A stretch of DNA of 64,000 bases, taken from Terrimesophilobacter sp964651535 (GTDB lineage Bacteria; Actinomycetota; Actinomycetes; Actinomycetales; Microbacteriaceae). A model generated the notes under the pieces. That model ran no database searches, had not been told where the DNA came from, and was given only the letters and a program-made list of their open reading frames with translations. How positions within the stretch are numbered: position 1 is the stretch's first letter; each line of letters starts with the position of its first letter. The stretch covers positions 62,001-126,000 of the forward strand of contig CAZYYE010000003.1 in the NCBI GenBank assembly GCA_964651535.1, written 5' to 3'. The position numbers were made by a program, and so were the translations under genes. This document shows, piece by piece, positions 1-8,235 of this stretch.

Positions 1-839
1 AGGGCGTCCTGTATGTGCTCGAGGCCAACCCGAGGGCGTCCAGGACGGTTCCCTTCGTGTCCAAGGCCCTGGGAATCCCGCTCGCGAAAGCCGCCGCCCT
101 CATCATGGCCGGATCCAGCATCCGTTCGCTCGTCGAAAGCGGAATGCTGCCAGCGGTCGACGGGCTGCACGTGCCCATGGATGCTCCGGTTGCCGTGAAG
201 GAAGCCGTGCTCCCGTTCAAGCGGTTCCGCACCGCGGAAGGGAAGATCGTCGACTCCATTCTCGGTCCGGAGATGCGCTCGACCGGGGAGGTCATGGGAA
301 TCGACTCCAACTTCCCGAAAGCGTTCGCCAAGAGCCAGGCCGCAGCGTACGGCGGATTGCCAGGAAGCGGAACGGTGTTCGTGTCCGTCGCGGACCGCGA
401 CAAGCGCGCGATCGTGCTTCCCGTGCTCCGTCTCCAGCAATTGGGTTTCTCCATCCTCGCCACGCAGGGAACCGCCGAAGTGCTCGCTCGGAACGGCATC
501 GACGCGCGAATCGTCCGCAAGCAGTCCGACGCCGAAACCCCGGACGGCGACCCGCGCACGATCGTGGATCTCATCACGGCGGGGGACGTCGACATCGTGA
601 TCAATACGCCGAGCGGCCGGACCGCTCGCGCCGACGGGTATGAGATTCGCACGGCGACCGTCGCGGCAGACAAGGCTCTGTTCACGACGATCGCCCAATT
701 GGGTGCCGCCGTCTCGTCGGTCGAAGCGATTCGGGAGGGGTTCGCCGTGCGGTCCCTTCAGGATTACGCGCTGGACCGTGCGGAACGGCTGACAACCGCT
801 CGCGCACGCGATCTCTCCGACGTGGCTGGCCGTGCCTGA
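1..839 (+). CDS. carB: Carbamoyl-phosphate synthase large subunit, C-terminal part (5' truncated by window)
   Basis: The last ~279 residues of the large subunit, which makes carbamoyl phosphate from bicarbonate, ammonia (from CarA glutaminase) and 2 ATP for pyrimidine and arginine synthesis. The first complete codon is at position 3; the reading frame runs in from outside the window. The opening residues EANPRASRTVPFVSKA belong to the end of the second ATP-grasp domain. The rest (from about GTVFVSVADRDKRA) is the MGS-like allosteric domain that binds UMP/ornithine-type effectors in the family. Full-length CarB is near 1,100 residues, so about three quarters is missing here only because of the window edge. 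The stop overlaps the pyrF start by 8 bp, which fits a pyr operon with translational coupling. Confidence 0.97.
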   Translation, partial: GVLYVLEANPRASRTVPFVSKALGIPLAKAAALIMAGSSIRSLVESGMLPAVDGLHVPMDAPVAVKEAVLPFKRFRTAEGKIVDSILGPEMRSTGEVMGIDSNFPKAFAKSQAAAYGGLPGSGTVFVSVADRDKRAIVLPVLRLQQLGFSILATQGTAEVLARNGIDARIVRKQSDAETPDGDPRTIVDLITAGDVDIVINTPSGRTARADGYEIRTATVAADKALFTTIAQLGAAVSSVEAIREGFAVRSLQDYALDRAERLTTARARDLSDVAGRA

Positions 840-1695
840 CAGCGGGTTCGGCGCCAGGCTCGCAGCGACGTTCGCAGCGCACGGTCAATTGTGCGTGGGC
901 ATTGATCCGCATTCGTTCCTGCTGGACGCGTGGGGGCTTCCGGACTCCGCCGCAGGCGTGCGTGAATTCGGTCTCAGGGTCGTGGATGCCGCCGCGGGGC
1001 GAGCCGGAATTCTGAAACCGCAAGTGGCGTTCTTCGAACGCCACGGCTCCGCGGGATACTCCGCACTGGAACGGGTTCTCGAACAGGCCAGAGGCGCGGA
1101 ACTCCTTGTGATCGCCGATGCGAAACGCGGAGACCTCGGCACGTCGGTCGACGCATACGGACAGGCCTGGCTCACTCCCGGAAGCGCGCTGGAAGCGGAT
1201 GCCATGACGATCAGCGCCTACCAGGGAGTCGGGTCGATTGCCGGCCCCATTGCGCTCGCGCACGACGTCGGCAAGGGACTGTTCGTTCTCGCGGCAACCT
1301 CGAATCCCGAGTCGTTCGGAATCCAGACGGCCAGGGTCGACACCGGCGAACGCTCGGGGGACACGGTCGCCGCCGCTATTGTCAAAGACGTGAGTGTCCT
1401 CAATCGCGCTGCGTCGCATCCCGTCGGTTCCCTCGGCGTGGTCCTCGGCGCGACCGTTTCGGCACGCACGTACGGGATTTCGCTCGACGAGCTCGCGTCG
1501 CCTCCCGCCACTCCCGTGCTCGCGCCCGGCTTCGGTCACCAGGGGGCGAAGTTCTCGGACGTTCGCGCACGATACGAAGCGGCAGCGCCACACGTGATCG
1601 TCGCAGTCTCGCGGAGCGTGCTGTCCGCAGGTCCGGGGAAGATCGCCGACGCCATTTCGCGTGCGAGCGGGGAATTGCGCGAATGCCTCGCGTAG
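832..1695 (+). CDS. pyrF: Orotidine 5'-phosphate decarboxylase (type 2 subfamily)
   Basis: Converts OMP to UMP, the last step of de novo pyrimidine synthesis, in the cytosol. 287 residues; the catalytic Asp/Lys pair sits in DAKRGD at residues 96-101. The length and the insert-rich sequence match the longer type 2 subfamily (mycobacterial/myxobacterial type) rather than the ~235-residue E. coli type. The GTG at 832 lies inside the carB end (8-bp overlap) and its frame continues with PDSGFGARLAATF, a usual N-terminus for this subfamily. The end overlaps gmk by 13 bp, so carB-pyrF-gmk-rpoZ should be one transcript. Confidence 0.95.
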   Translation: MPDSGFGARLAATFAAHGQLCVGIDPHSFLLDAWGLPDSAAGVREFGLRVVDAAAGRAGILKPQVAFFERHGSAGYSALERVLEQARGAELLVIADAKRGDLGTSVDAYGQAWLTPGSALEADAMTISAYQGVGSIAGPIALAHDVGKGLFVLAATSNPESFGIQTARVDTGERSGDTVAAAIVKDVSVLNRAASHPVGSLGVVLGATVSARTYGISLDELASPPATPVLAPGFGHQGAKFSDVRARYEAAAPHVIVAVSRSVLSAGPGKIADAISRASGELRECLA

Positions 1696-2597
1696 ACCCT
1701 CCCGCTGTCGACCGCATCGCCGCCTCCCGCGCCGCTGTTGCCGCGCGTCGCGCCCGTGCCGAGGTGAAGCGCGCCGTCGCCGAGCACCGACGAAGCCCCG
1801 TGGATGTGCTCGAGGCCGGCTGGTCGAGCCCGGGCAGCGCCGAAGCGACCTTGAGGGTACGCGAGCTCGTTGCGAGTGTCCCGGGGCTCGGCCCTGTGCG
1901 TTCCTCCAAAATCCTCGCAGAGCTCGGAATTTCGGAGTCGAAGCGCGTGGGCGGACTCGGAGTGCGCCAGCGGGACATCCTGCACGGCTGGTTTGCGCGT
2001 CGCGAACACCGCGCGGCAGTTGGGAAGCCTGCTCGCCTCGTGGTCCTCGCGGGCCCGACCGCCGTGGGCAAGGGCGCCGTGTCGCGATACATCCGCGAAC
2101 ACCATCCGGAAGTTCACTTGTCCGTTTCGGCGACGACGAGATCTCCGCGACCGGGGGAAGTCGACGGAGTCGACTACTGGTTCGTGTCCGACGAGCAATT
2201 CGACCGGATGGTTCGCGACGGAGCCATGCTGGAATCGGCGACGGTCCACAATGCCTACCGATACGGTACGCCCCGCGCCCCGATCGATGCCGCGCTCGCG
2301 AAGGGCACGAGCGTGCTCCTGGAAATCGACCTGCAGGGCGCGAGGGCGGTGAAAGCAGTCGTGCCCGACGCAATTCTCGTGTTCCTCCTGCCTCCGAGCT
2401 GGGATGAGCTTGTGCGCAGACTCGTCGGCCGGGGGACGGAAACCGCGGAAGAACAGTCGCGGCGGCTGGAGACCGCGAAAGTCGAATTGGCGGCCCAGGA
2501 CGAGTTCGACTACCGCGTCGTGAACACCGAGGTCAGCCGCGCGGCCCAGGAGGTCGTAGACTTGATGGCGATCCACGACGAAAACAAGGAGCACTGA
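1683..2597 (+). CDS. gmk: mIHF-guanylate kinase fusion protein
   Basis: 304 residues, about 100 longer than an ordinary guanylate kinase. Residues ~10-105 look like the actinobacterial integration host factor (mIHF): an ARRARAEVKR helix, then VPGLGPVRSSKILAELGI (66-83), a helix-hairpin-helix-like DNA-binding motif, then ESKRVGGLG. Residues ~117-300 are guanylate kinase: P-loop GPTAVGKG (124-131), SVSATTRSPRPGE and GVDYWFV for GMP binding, and LLEIDLQGARAV. The kinase makes GDP from GMP. The ATG at 1683 overlaps pyrF by 13 bp. In many actinobacteria mihF and gmk are adjacent separate genes; here no stop separates them. The P-loop ends in GKG rather than GKS/T; I recall related actinobacterial enzymes sharing this but could not check. 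Confidence 0.9.
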   Translation: MPRVDPPAVDRIAASRAAVAARRARAEVKRAVAEHRRSPVDVLEAGWSSPGSAEATLRVRELVASVPGLGPVRSSKILAELGISESKRVGGLGVRQRDILHGWFARREHRAAVGKPARLVVLAGPTAVGKGAVSRYIREHHPEVHLSVSATTRSPRPGEVDGVDYWFVSDEQFDRMVRDGAMLESATVHNAYRYGTPRAPIDAALAKGTSVLLEIDLQGARAVKAVVPDAILVFLLPPSWDELVRRLVGRGTETAEEQSRRLETAKVELAAQDEFDYRVVNTEVSRAAQEVVDLMAIHDENKEH

Positions 2598-2598
2598 C

Positions 2599-2856
2599 AT
2601 GGTTGACCGCGCCAAGGGCATCATCGACCCGCCCATTGACGAATTGCTGACCAAGGTCGACTCCAAGTACGCTCTCGTGATTTTCGCGTCCAAGCGGGCG
2701 CGGCAGATCAACGATTACTACGCCGATCTCCACGAAGGAAGCCTCTACAACAACGTCGGCCCGCTCGTGGACTCCACGATCGACGACAAGCCGCTGTCCG
2801 TGGCGATGCGCGAGATCAACGAAGGCAAGCTCCTCCTCAAGCAGCTCGCCGAGTAG
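2599..2856 (+). CDS. rpoZ: RNA polymerase omega subunit
   Basis: 85-residue omega subunit, which helps fold and assemble the beta' subunit of RNA polymerase. GIIDPPIDELLTKVDSKYAL followed by IFASKRARQINDYY is the family hallmark (the KR-RQIN segment contacts beta'). The ATG lies one base after the gmk stop, preceded by AAGGAG in the gmk end, and the gmk-rpoZ order is conserved in actinobacteria. Length is normal for the actinobacterial form. Confidence 0.97.
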   Translation: MVDRAKGIIDPPIDELLTKVDSKYALVIFASKRARQINDYYADLHEGSLYNNVGPLVDSTIDDKPLSVAMREINEGKLLLKQLAE

Positions 2857-2899
2857 CCGATTCCGGGACCAGCCGGATCGTCATGAGCCCGACCGCACA

Positions 2900-4093
2900 G
2901 TGAGCGGAGCCCAGTTGAACGTTGTCGTCGGTGTCACCGGGGGAATCGCGGCGTACAAGGCCGTAGCGGTCATCCGCGCCCTTGTTCTCGCCGGCCACGA
3001 CGTGCACGTCGTCGCGACCCAATCCGCCCTCAAATTCGTCGGACTGCCCACGCTCGAGGCGATCAGCCGGAATCCGGTGCACCACGAACTGTTTGAGGGA
3101 GTCGCCCAGGTGAGGCACGTCGCGATCGGGCAGGCCGCCGACGTGATCGTCGTGGCGCCCGCGACCGCGAACGTCATCGCGCGGCTCGCGGCGGGAATGG
3201 CCGATGACCTGCTGGGAACCACAATTCTGGCCAGTACGGCGCCGCTCGTCATCGCACCGGCCATGCACACGGAAATGTGGCAGAACGCGGCGACGGTGCA
3301 CAATATCGCGACGCTTCGGGACCGCGGTGTCATCATCGTGGGGCCCGAGGCCGGCCAGCTGACCGGCTCCGACAGCGGCCCCGGCCGGATGTCGGAGCCC
3401 GACGACATCGTGGACGCCGTTCTTGCCGCCGTCCAACCGAATGATCTCGCGGGAAAGCGCGTGCTCGTGACGGCGGGAGGAACCCGCGAGCCCATCGACC
3501 CCGTTCGGTTCATCGGGAACCGCTCAAGCGGCAGGCAGGGTACGGCGATCGCGTGGGCCGCCGCCGCGCGGGGCGCCGAGGTCACGCTCGTCGGTGCGCA
3601 CGTGGACGTGCCGATTCCGTCCGGCGTCACGTTCGTGGAGGTCAGTTCCGCGGAAGAACTCGCCGAGGCGACGTTCGGCGCGGCCTCGACGGCAGACATC
3701 ATCATCATGGCTGCCGCGGTCGCCGACTACCGACCGGACGCGGTGTCTGCCGCGAAACTCAAAAAGGAGTCACAGGGCGACGAATTGACTCTGCGGCTCG
3801 TGAAGACAACGGACATTCTCGCTGAGCTTGCCGTGTCCAGACGGCCCGGCCAGGTTCTCGTCGGTTTCGCCGCGGAAACCGAACGCGACGATGACGCGCT
3901 ACTCGAACTCGGTCGCGCGAAGATCACGCGGAAAGGCTGCGACCTTCTTGTCGTGAACAGGGTGGGGTGGACGGAAGGGTTCGGGACCGAGAACAACTCG
4001 GTTCTCGTGCTGGATCGGGCCGGCGATATAGTGATGGAGGCTTCGGGATCGAAGCTGTCGGTGGCCGGTCGTATCCTCGACCTGCTGAGCTGA
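2900..4093 (+). CDS. coaBC: Bifunctional phosphopantothenoylcysteine decarboxylase / phosphopantothenate-cysteine ligase
   Basis: 397 residues: an N-terminal FMN decarboxylase (CoaC, ~1-180) and C-terminal CTP-dependent ligase (CoaB, ~185-397), two consecutive steps of CoA synthesis. Visible features are VGVTGGIAAYKA at the N-terminus, VRHVAIGQAADVIVVAPATAN with the active-site His, the APAMHTEMW clamp, and in CoaB VLVTAGGTREPIDPVRFIGNRSSGRQG and AAAVADYRP. In E. coli Dfp the substrate clamp carries a Cys in an ACGD-type motif; here that stretch reads TGSDSGPGRM, without Cys. The GTG at 2900 starts directly before the conserved domain. It is 43 bp after rpoZ, a neighbour order common in actinobacteria. 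Confidence 0.95.
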   Translation: MSGAQLNVVVGVTGGIAAYKAVAVIRALVLAGHDVHVVATQSALKFVGLPTLEAISRNPVHHELFEGVAQVRHVAIGQAADVIVVAPATANVIARLAAGMADDLLGTTILASTAPLVIAPAMHTEMWQNAATVHNIATLRDRGVIIVGPEAGQLTGSDSGPGRMSEPDDIVDAVLAAVQPNDLAGKRVLVTAGGTREPIDPVRFIGNRSSGRQGTAIAWAAAARGAEVTLVGAHVDVPIPSGVTFVEVSSAEELAEATFGAASTADIIIMAAAVADYRPDAVSAAKLKKESQGDELTLRLVKTTDILAELAVSRRPGQVLVGFAAETERDDDALLELGRAKITRKGCDLLVVNRVGWTEGFGTENNSVLVLDRAGDIVMEASGSKLSVAGRILDLLS

Positions 4094-4127
4094 CCTCGAC
4101 ACATCACCTCCACCTGATTGGCGCATC

Positions 4128-5324
4128 TTGGGTAACTCTCTTCGACTGTTCACGAGCGAGTCCGTGACGGAGGGACACCCGGACAAGGTCTGCGACCAGG
4201 TTTCCGACGGAATCCTCGACGCTTTGCTGACCGTCGACCCCGGCAGCCGAGTCGCCGTGGAAACCATGGTGACGACGGGTCTCGTGCACATCGCAGGGGA
4301 AGTGACGTGCACCGGGTACGTCGAAATCCCACAACTCGTTCGCGACATCATCACCGAAATCGGGTACACGTCTTCCGCCGTCGGATTCGACGGCGCATCG
4401 TGCGGAGTCGCCGTGTCCATCGGCAATCAGTCGCCGGACATCGCGGCGGGCGTGGATCGCGCACTCGAAGTTCGCGATGGCTCGGAGAGCGATCCTCTCG
4501 ACCGGCAGGGCGCAGGCGACCAGGGCACGATGTTCGGTTTCGCGACGACCGAAACGCCGGAGTACATGCCGCTGCCGATCTGGCTGGCGCATCGCATGGC
4601 GGAGAAACTGGCCGACGTGCGAAAAAGCGGAGAGCTCGACTATCTTCGGCCGGACGGCAAGACTCAGGTCACGATCGGCTATGAAGGCGACATCGCGCGC
4701 ACCGTCGACACGGTCGTGCTGTCGACGCAGCACGGACCCGCTGTGTCCGATGCGACATTGCGTTCCGACCTCTCCGACCACGTCATCGGGCCCGTGCTCG
4801 AGCTCGCGCAGCTCGACACGGCGTCAACCCGCATTCTCGTGAATCCGTCCGGCCGGTTCGAGATCGGCGGACCGCAGGGCGACGCGGGCCTCACCGGGCG
4901 AAAAATCATCGTCGACACCTACGGCGGAGCGAGCAGACACGGCGGGGGCGCGTTCAGCGGCAAGGATCCGTCCAAAGTGGATCGTTCCGCCGCGTACGCC
5001 ATGAGGTGGGTAGCCAAAAATGCTGTTGCAGCCGGCCTCGCGGACAAGCTCGAGGTCCAGGTCGCCTACGCGATAGGCAAGGCTTCCCCGGTTGGACTGT
5101 ACCTGGAGTCCTTCGGCACGGGCAACGTCGATGACGACAGGATCCTTCGCGCGATCCAGGCCGTTTTCGATCTTCGACCGTCGGCGATCATTCGCGATCT
5201 CGACCTCCTGAAGCCGATTTACCGGCAGACGGCCGCCTATGGGCATTTCGGCCGTGAGTTGCCGGACTTCACGTGGGAGCGCCTGGATCGCGTTGACGCC
5301 CTGCGCGCCGAGGCCGGGTTGTAG
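4128..5324 (+). CDS. metK: S-adenosylmethionine synthetase
   Basis: 398 residues; makes SAM from methionine and ATP. LRLFTSESVTEGHPDK and QVSDGILDA (N-terminal domain), GDQGTMFG (ATP/Mg binding) and GGAFSGKDPSKVDRSAAY (signature) are all present. The start is a TTG at 4128; the protein then begins GNSLRLFTSES, the normal family N-terminus, and no other start codon gives a better fit. The 34 bp between coaBC and metK contain no purine-rich ribosome-binding site (ATCACCTCCACC instead resembles the anti-SD), so translation initiation is unusual. No SAM riboswitch fits in so short a gap. Confidence 0.95.
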   Translation: MGNSLRLFTSESVTEGHPDKVCDQVSDGILDALLTVDPGSRVAVETMVTTGLVHIAGEVTCTGYVEIPQLVRDIITEIGYTSSAVGFDGASCGVAVSIGNQSPDIAAGVDRALEVRDGSESDPLDRQGAGDQGTMFGFATTETPEYMPLPIWLAHRMAEKLADVRKSGELDYLRPDGKTQVTIGYEGDIARTVDTVVLSTQHGPAVSDATLRSDLSDHVIGPVLELAQLDTASTRILVNPSGRFEIGGPQGDAGLTGRKIIVDTYGGASRHGGGAFSGKDPSKVDRSAAYAMRWVAKNAVAAGLADKLEVQVAYAIGKASPVGLYLESFGTGNVDDDRILRAIQAVFDLRPSAIIRDLDLLKPIYRQTAAYGHFGRELPDFTWERLDRVDALRAEAGL

Positions 5325-5326
5325 GC

Positions 5327-7297
5327 ATGCCCGCGGCATCCATCGCGCGGGTGCTCATCGATTCCCCCCTCCCGCAACTCGATCGGTTGTTCGATTACCG
5401 GATTCCGGCGGGCCAGATTGCCCAAGCGCGCGTCGGTAGCCGCGTTCGCGTTCCGCTGCGCTCGGCGAAGAGAGTGGCCGACGGATTCATCGTCGAACTG
5501 GTGTCGAGCGTCGAATACGAGGGAGTGCTGAGCGAGCTGGAATCGGTGGTTTCCGCCGTGCCCGTGCTCGCCCCCGAGGTCTACGAGCTCGCCCGCAAGG
5601 TGGCAGATCGCGCGGCGGGCGGCGCAAGCGATATCGTCCGGATTGCGGTTCCCAAGCGTCAGGTTCGGGTCGAAAAGGCATGGCTCGCCTCGCGCGGCGA
5701 CATGCCGGGTCCCTCCGAACTGGTTCCCGTCGCCGTCGCGGACTATGGCACGGCGGAAATAGACCACGCGATCGCCAATTCGGCGCGCCTCGCGGTCGAA
5801 GCAATTCCCCGAGTCGTCGAGGTCGACGGCACCTGGGTGGGGCAGTGGGCCGTGACCATGGCAGAGCTTGCCTCGCGCGCGCTCCTGGCCGGTAGCGTGA
5901 TTCTCGTCGTACCGGACTACCGTGACCAGGCGCAGCTCGAGGTCGCCCTCACCGCGATCCTTCCCGCGGACCGGATTATTCGGCTCGATGCCCGGCAACC
6001 CAATGCCGATCGCTACAGGGCGCATCTGGCGTGCCTCGACGACGTGCCGAAAGTGATCGTGGGAAACCGCTCCGCGGTCTACGCCCCAGCGGCAACCCTG
6101 TCCCTCATCGCGATGTGGAACGACGGCGACCCCGTGCTCGCAGAGCCGCTCGCCCCGTACGCGCACAGCAGGGACGCCGCGCTCATCCGCCAGGAACAGC
6201 AGCAGTGCGCGCTCGTGTTCCTGAACCACGCACGGACCGTCGAAGTCGAACGCCTCGTCCAACTGGGCTGGTGCAGTGCGCTCTCTCCGGCCAAACGCTA
6301 TTTGCCGAAGGTCATTCCGACTGCGCAGCAAGACGCAGAGGACGCACTCGCGGCGAAGGCGCGCATCCCGTCGAGCGCGTGGCGGGAAGCCAGGGCGGCG
6401 CTCGAACACGGCCCCGTGCTCATTCAGGTCGCCCGGCCCGGTTACGCACCGCGCATCGTGTGCGATTCGTGCGGCGTGGTTGCGCGGTGCGAACGGTGCA
6501 ACGGACCGTTGGCGGTGAAGTCCGCAGGGGCGTACCCTTCCTGCTCGTGGTGCGGCGCGATCTCCACGCACTGGCGATGCGCGCAGTGCACCGCGACGAA
6601 ATTCAGGTTTCAGGGCCAGGGGGCAACCCGCACGGCGGAAGACCTCGGGCGCGCGTTTCCCGGCGTTCCCGTCATCATCGCTGATGGGGAGCGTCCCATT
6701 CTGGAGGTGGGCGCTCGACCTGCGCTCGTGATCGCCACGCGAGGTGCCGAGCCCATCGCTGCCGGAGGGTATCGGGCGGTCGTGCTCCTGGACGGCGAGC
6801 GGATGCTCGCGAGGGAAAGCCTGCGGGTTGGAGAGGACTGTTTGCGCTGGTGGTCGCATGCGATCGCTCTCGCGGCGGCGGGCGCCCCCAGCATTCTCGT
6901 CGGCGTGGGGGGTTCGCTCGCGGGCGCGCTCGCAACGTGGCAGCTCGACGACTTCGCGCGCGGCGAGCTCGCGGACCGCCGACGGCTCCGATTTCCCCCG
7001 GCGGTGCGGGTTGCCACGGTGATTGGCGACTCGGAGTCGACCGGGCGCGCCATCTCGAGCGTCGCGGGCGAAGCGGGCGTTGACATCCTCGGCCCCATCG
7101 ACACGGAGGGCGGACACGTGCGCGCGATCGTGCGCTTCGACTTCTCCCTTGGCGCGAAAGTGGCTTCAGCGCTGCGTGCCGAAGTGATTCGCAATGCGAC
7201 TTCACGCCGCAAACGGGTTCCCGTTGCCGGGTCAGCGTCGGCACCGCCTACACTGAGAGTCCGGTTCGACGACCTCGAACCGTTCGAGCAACTGTAG
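5327..7297 (+). CDS. priA: Probable replication restart protein PriA (helicase motifs degenerate)
   Basis: 656 residues. The N-terminal 3'-DNA-binding domain is recognisable (ARVLIDSPLPQLDRLFDYRIP), as is the zinc-binding insert at about 379-428 with four CxxC pairs (CDSCG, CERCN, CSWCG, CAQC) and the C-terminal domain. The helicase core is degenerate: where E. coli PriA has the Walker A GxTGSGKT, this protein reads VTMAELASRALLAGS, and the DEEH box is replaced by WNDGDP. Loss of helicase motifs is a known feature of actinobacterial PriA, which is thought to act in primosome loading without unwinding. The ATG is 2 bp after metK. The end carries TACACT (7249-7254), a possible -10 for fmt. Confidence 0.9.
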   Translation: MPAASIARVLIDSPLPQLDRLFDYRIPAGQIAQARVGSRVRVPLRSAKRVADGFIVELVSSVEYEGVLSELESVVSAVPVLAPEVYELARKVADRAAGGASDIVRIAVPKRQVRVEKAWLASRGDMPGPSELVPVAVADYGTAEIDHAIANSARLAVEAIPRVVEVDGTWVGQWAVTMAELASRALLAGSVILVVPDYRDQAQLEVALTAILPADRIIRLDARQPNADRYRAHLACLDDVPKVIVGNRSAVYAPAATLSLIAMWNDGDPVLAEPLAPYAHSRDAALIRQEQQQCALVFLNHARTVEVERLVQLGWCSALSPAKRYLPKVIPTAQQDAEDALAAKARIPSSAWREARAALEHGPVLIQVARPGYAPRIVCDSCGVVARCERCNGPLAVKSAGAYPSCSWCGAISTHWRCAQCTATKFRFQGQGATRTAEDLGRAFPGVPVIIADGERPILEVGARPALVIATRGAEPIAAGGYRAVVLLDGERMLARESLRVGEDCLRWWSHAIALAAAGAPSILVGVGGSLAGALATWQLDDFARGELADRRRLRFPPAVRVATVIGDSESTGRAISSVAGEAGVDILGPIDTEGGHVRAIVRFDFSLGAKVASALRAEVIRNATSRRKRVPVAGSASAPPTLRVRFDDLEPFEQL

Positions 7298-7305
7298 GGG
7301 CACTC

Positions 7306-8235
7306 GTGACGAACTTGCGCGTCGTGTTCGCTGGCAGCCCTGCTGCAGCAGTTCCCAGCCTGCTGGCCATCGCACGCAGTCGCCACGAGATCGCCGCGGT
7401 GATCACGCGCGAGGATGCGCTCATGGGCCGCAAACGCGTCCGAACGCCGACTCCGGTTTCCCGCGTCGCCGCGGAACTGGGATATCCCGTGATTGCGGCC
7501 AACCGGCTTTCCGGCGAACCGACGGAGCAAATCCTCCGACTGCAGCCGGACCTCGGGGTGATTGTCGCGTACGGCGGCCTCGTGAGGGAACCGCTGCTTT
7601 CCGGTCCCCGGCTCGGATGGATCAACCTCCACTTTTCCGTTTTGCCCCGGTGGCGGGGTGCTTCACCGGTTCAGCGGGCGATCATCGCGGGCGATGACGT
7701 GACGGGGGCGAGCGTGTTCCAGCTCGTCGAGGAGCTTGACGCGGGACCGATCCTGGGCACGATGACCTCGACAATCGGCAGGAATGAAACGGCCGGCCAC
7801 CTTCTGGAATCACTTTCCGTCTCCGGCGCGGAACTTCTCGTCAGAGTCCTGGACGCGATGGGCGACGGTACCGCGCGCGCCGAGAAGCAATCAGGCGACA
7901 TCACGTTCGCGCCCAAGCTGACCCTCGAGGACGGCCGCCTCGACTGGACTGTGCCGGCCGCGACGGTGCATCGTCGCCTCCGCGGCGTGACGCCGGAACC
8001 CGGGGCATTCACAACAGTCGACGGTGACCGGCTCAAGATCCTCGACGCCGTGATCTCCCGGGATGCGCCCTCGATCCCGCCTGGCCGGATTGCCGCCGAC
8101 GGCCGACGGATCCTCGTGGGATCAGCGACGGAGCCGATCGAACTCGTCACTGTGCAGCCGGCAGGGAAGCGGCCCATGCCCGCTGCGGACTGGTGGCGCG
8201 GCCGCCGCGGCGGCGGCGAAGCGGTAGCGCGGTGA
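7306..8235 (+). CDS. fmt: Methionyl-tRNA formyltransferase
   Basis: 309 residues; formylates Met-tRNAfMet using 10-formyl-THF. The N-terminal formyltransferase domain has VVFAGSPAAAVPSL and the catalytic Asn-His-Asp set in NLHFSVLPRWRGASPVQRA and VTGASVFQLVEELDAGP; the C-terminal OB-like domain covers ~205-300. The GTG at 7306 has AGGGG 5 bp upstream, the better-placed ribosome site. Peptide deformylase is not in the window. The end overlaps rsmB by up to 43 bp. Confidence 0.95.
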   Translation: MTNLRVVFAGSPAAAVPSLLAIARSRHEIAAVITREDALMGRKRVRTPTPVSRVAAELGYPVIAANRLSGEPTEQILRLQPDLGVIVAYGGLVREPLLSGPRLGWINLHFSVLPRWRGASPVQRAIIAGDDVTGASVFQLVEELDAGPILGTMTSTIGRNETAGHLLESLSVSGAELLVRVLDAMGDGTARAEKQSGDITFAPKLTLEDGRLDWTVPAATVHRRLRGVTPEPGAFTTVDGDRLKILDAVISRDAPSIPPGRIAADGRRILVGSATEPIELVTVQPAGKRPMPAADWWRGRRGGGEAVAR

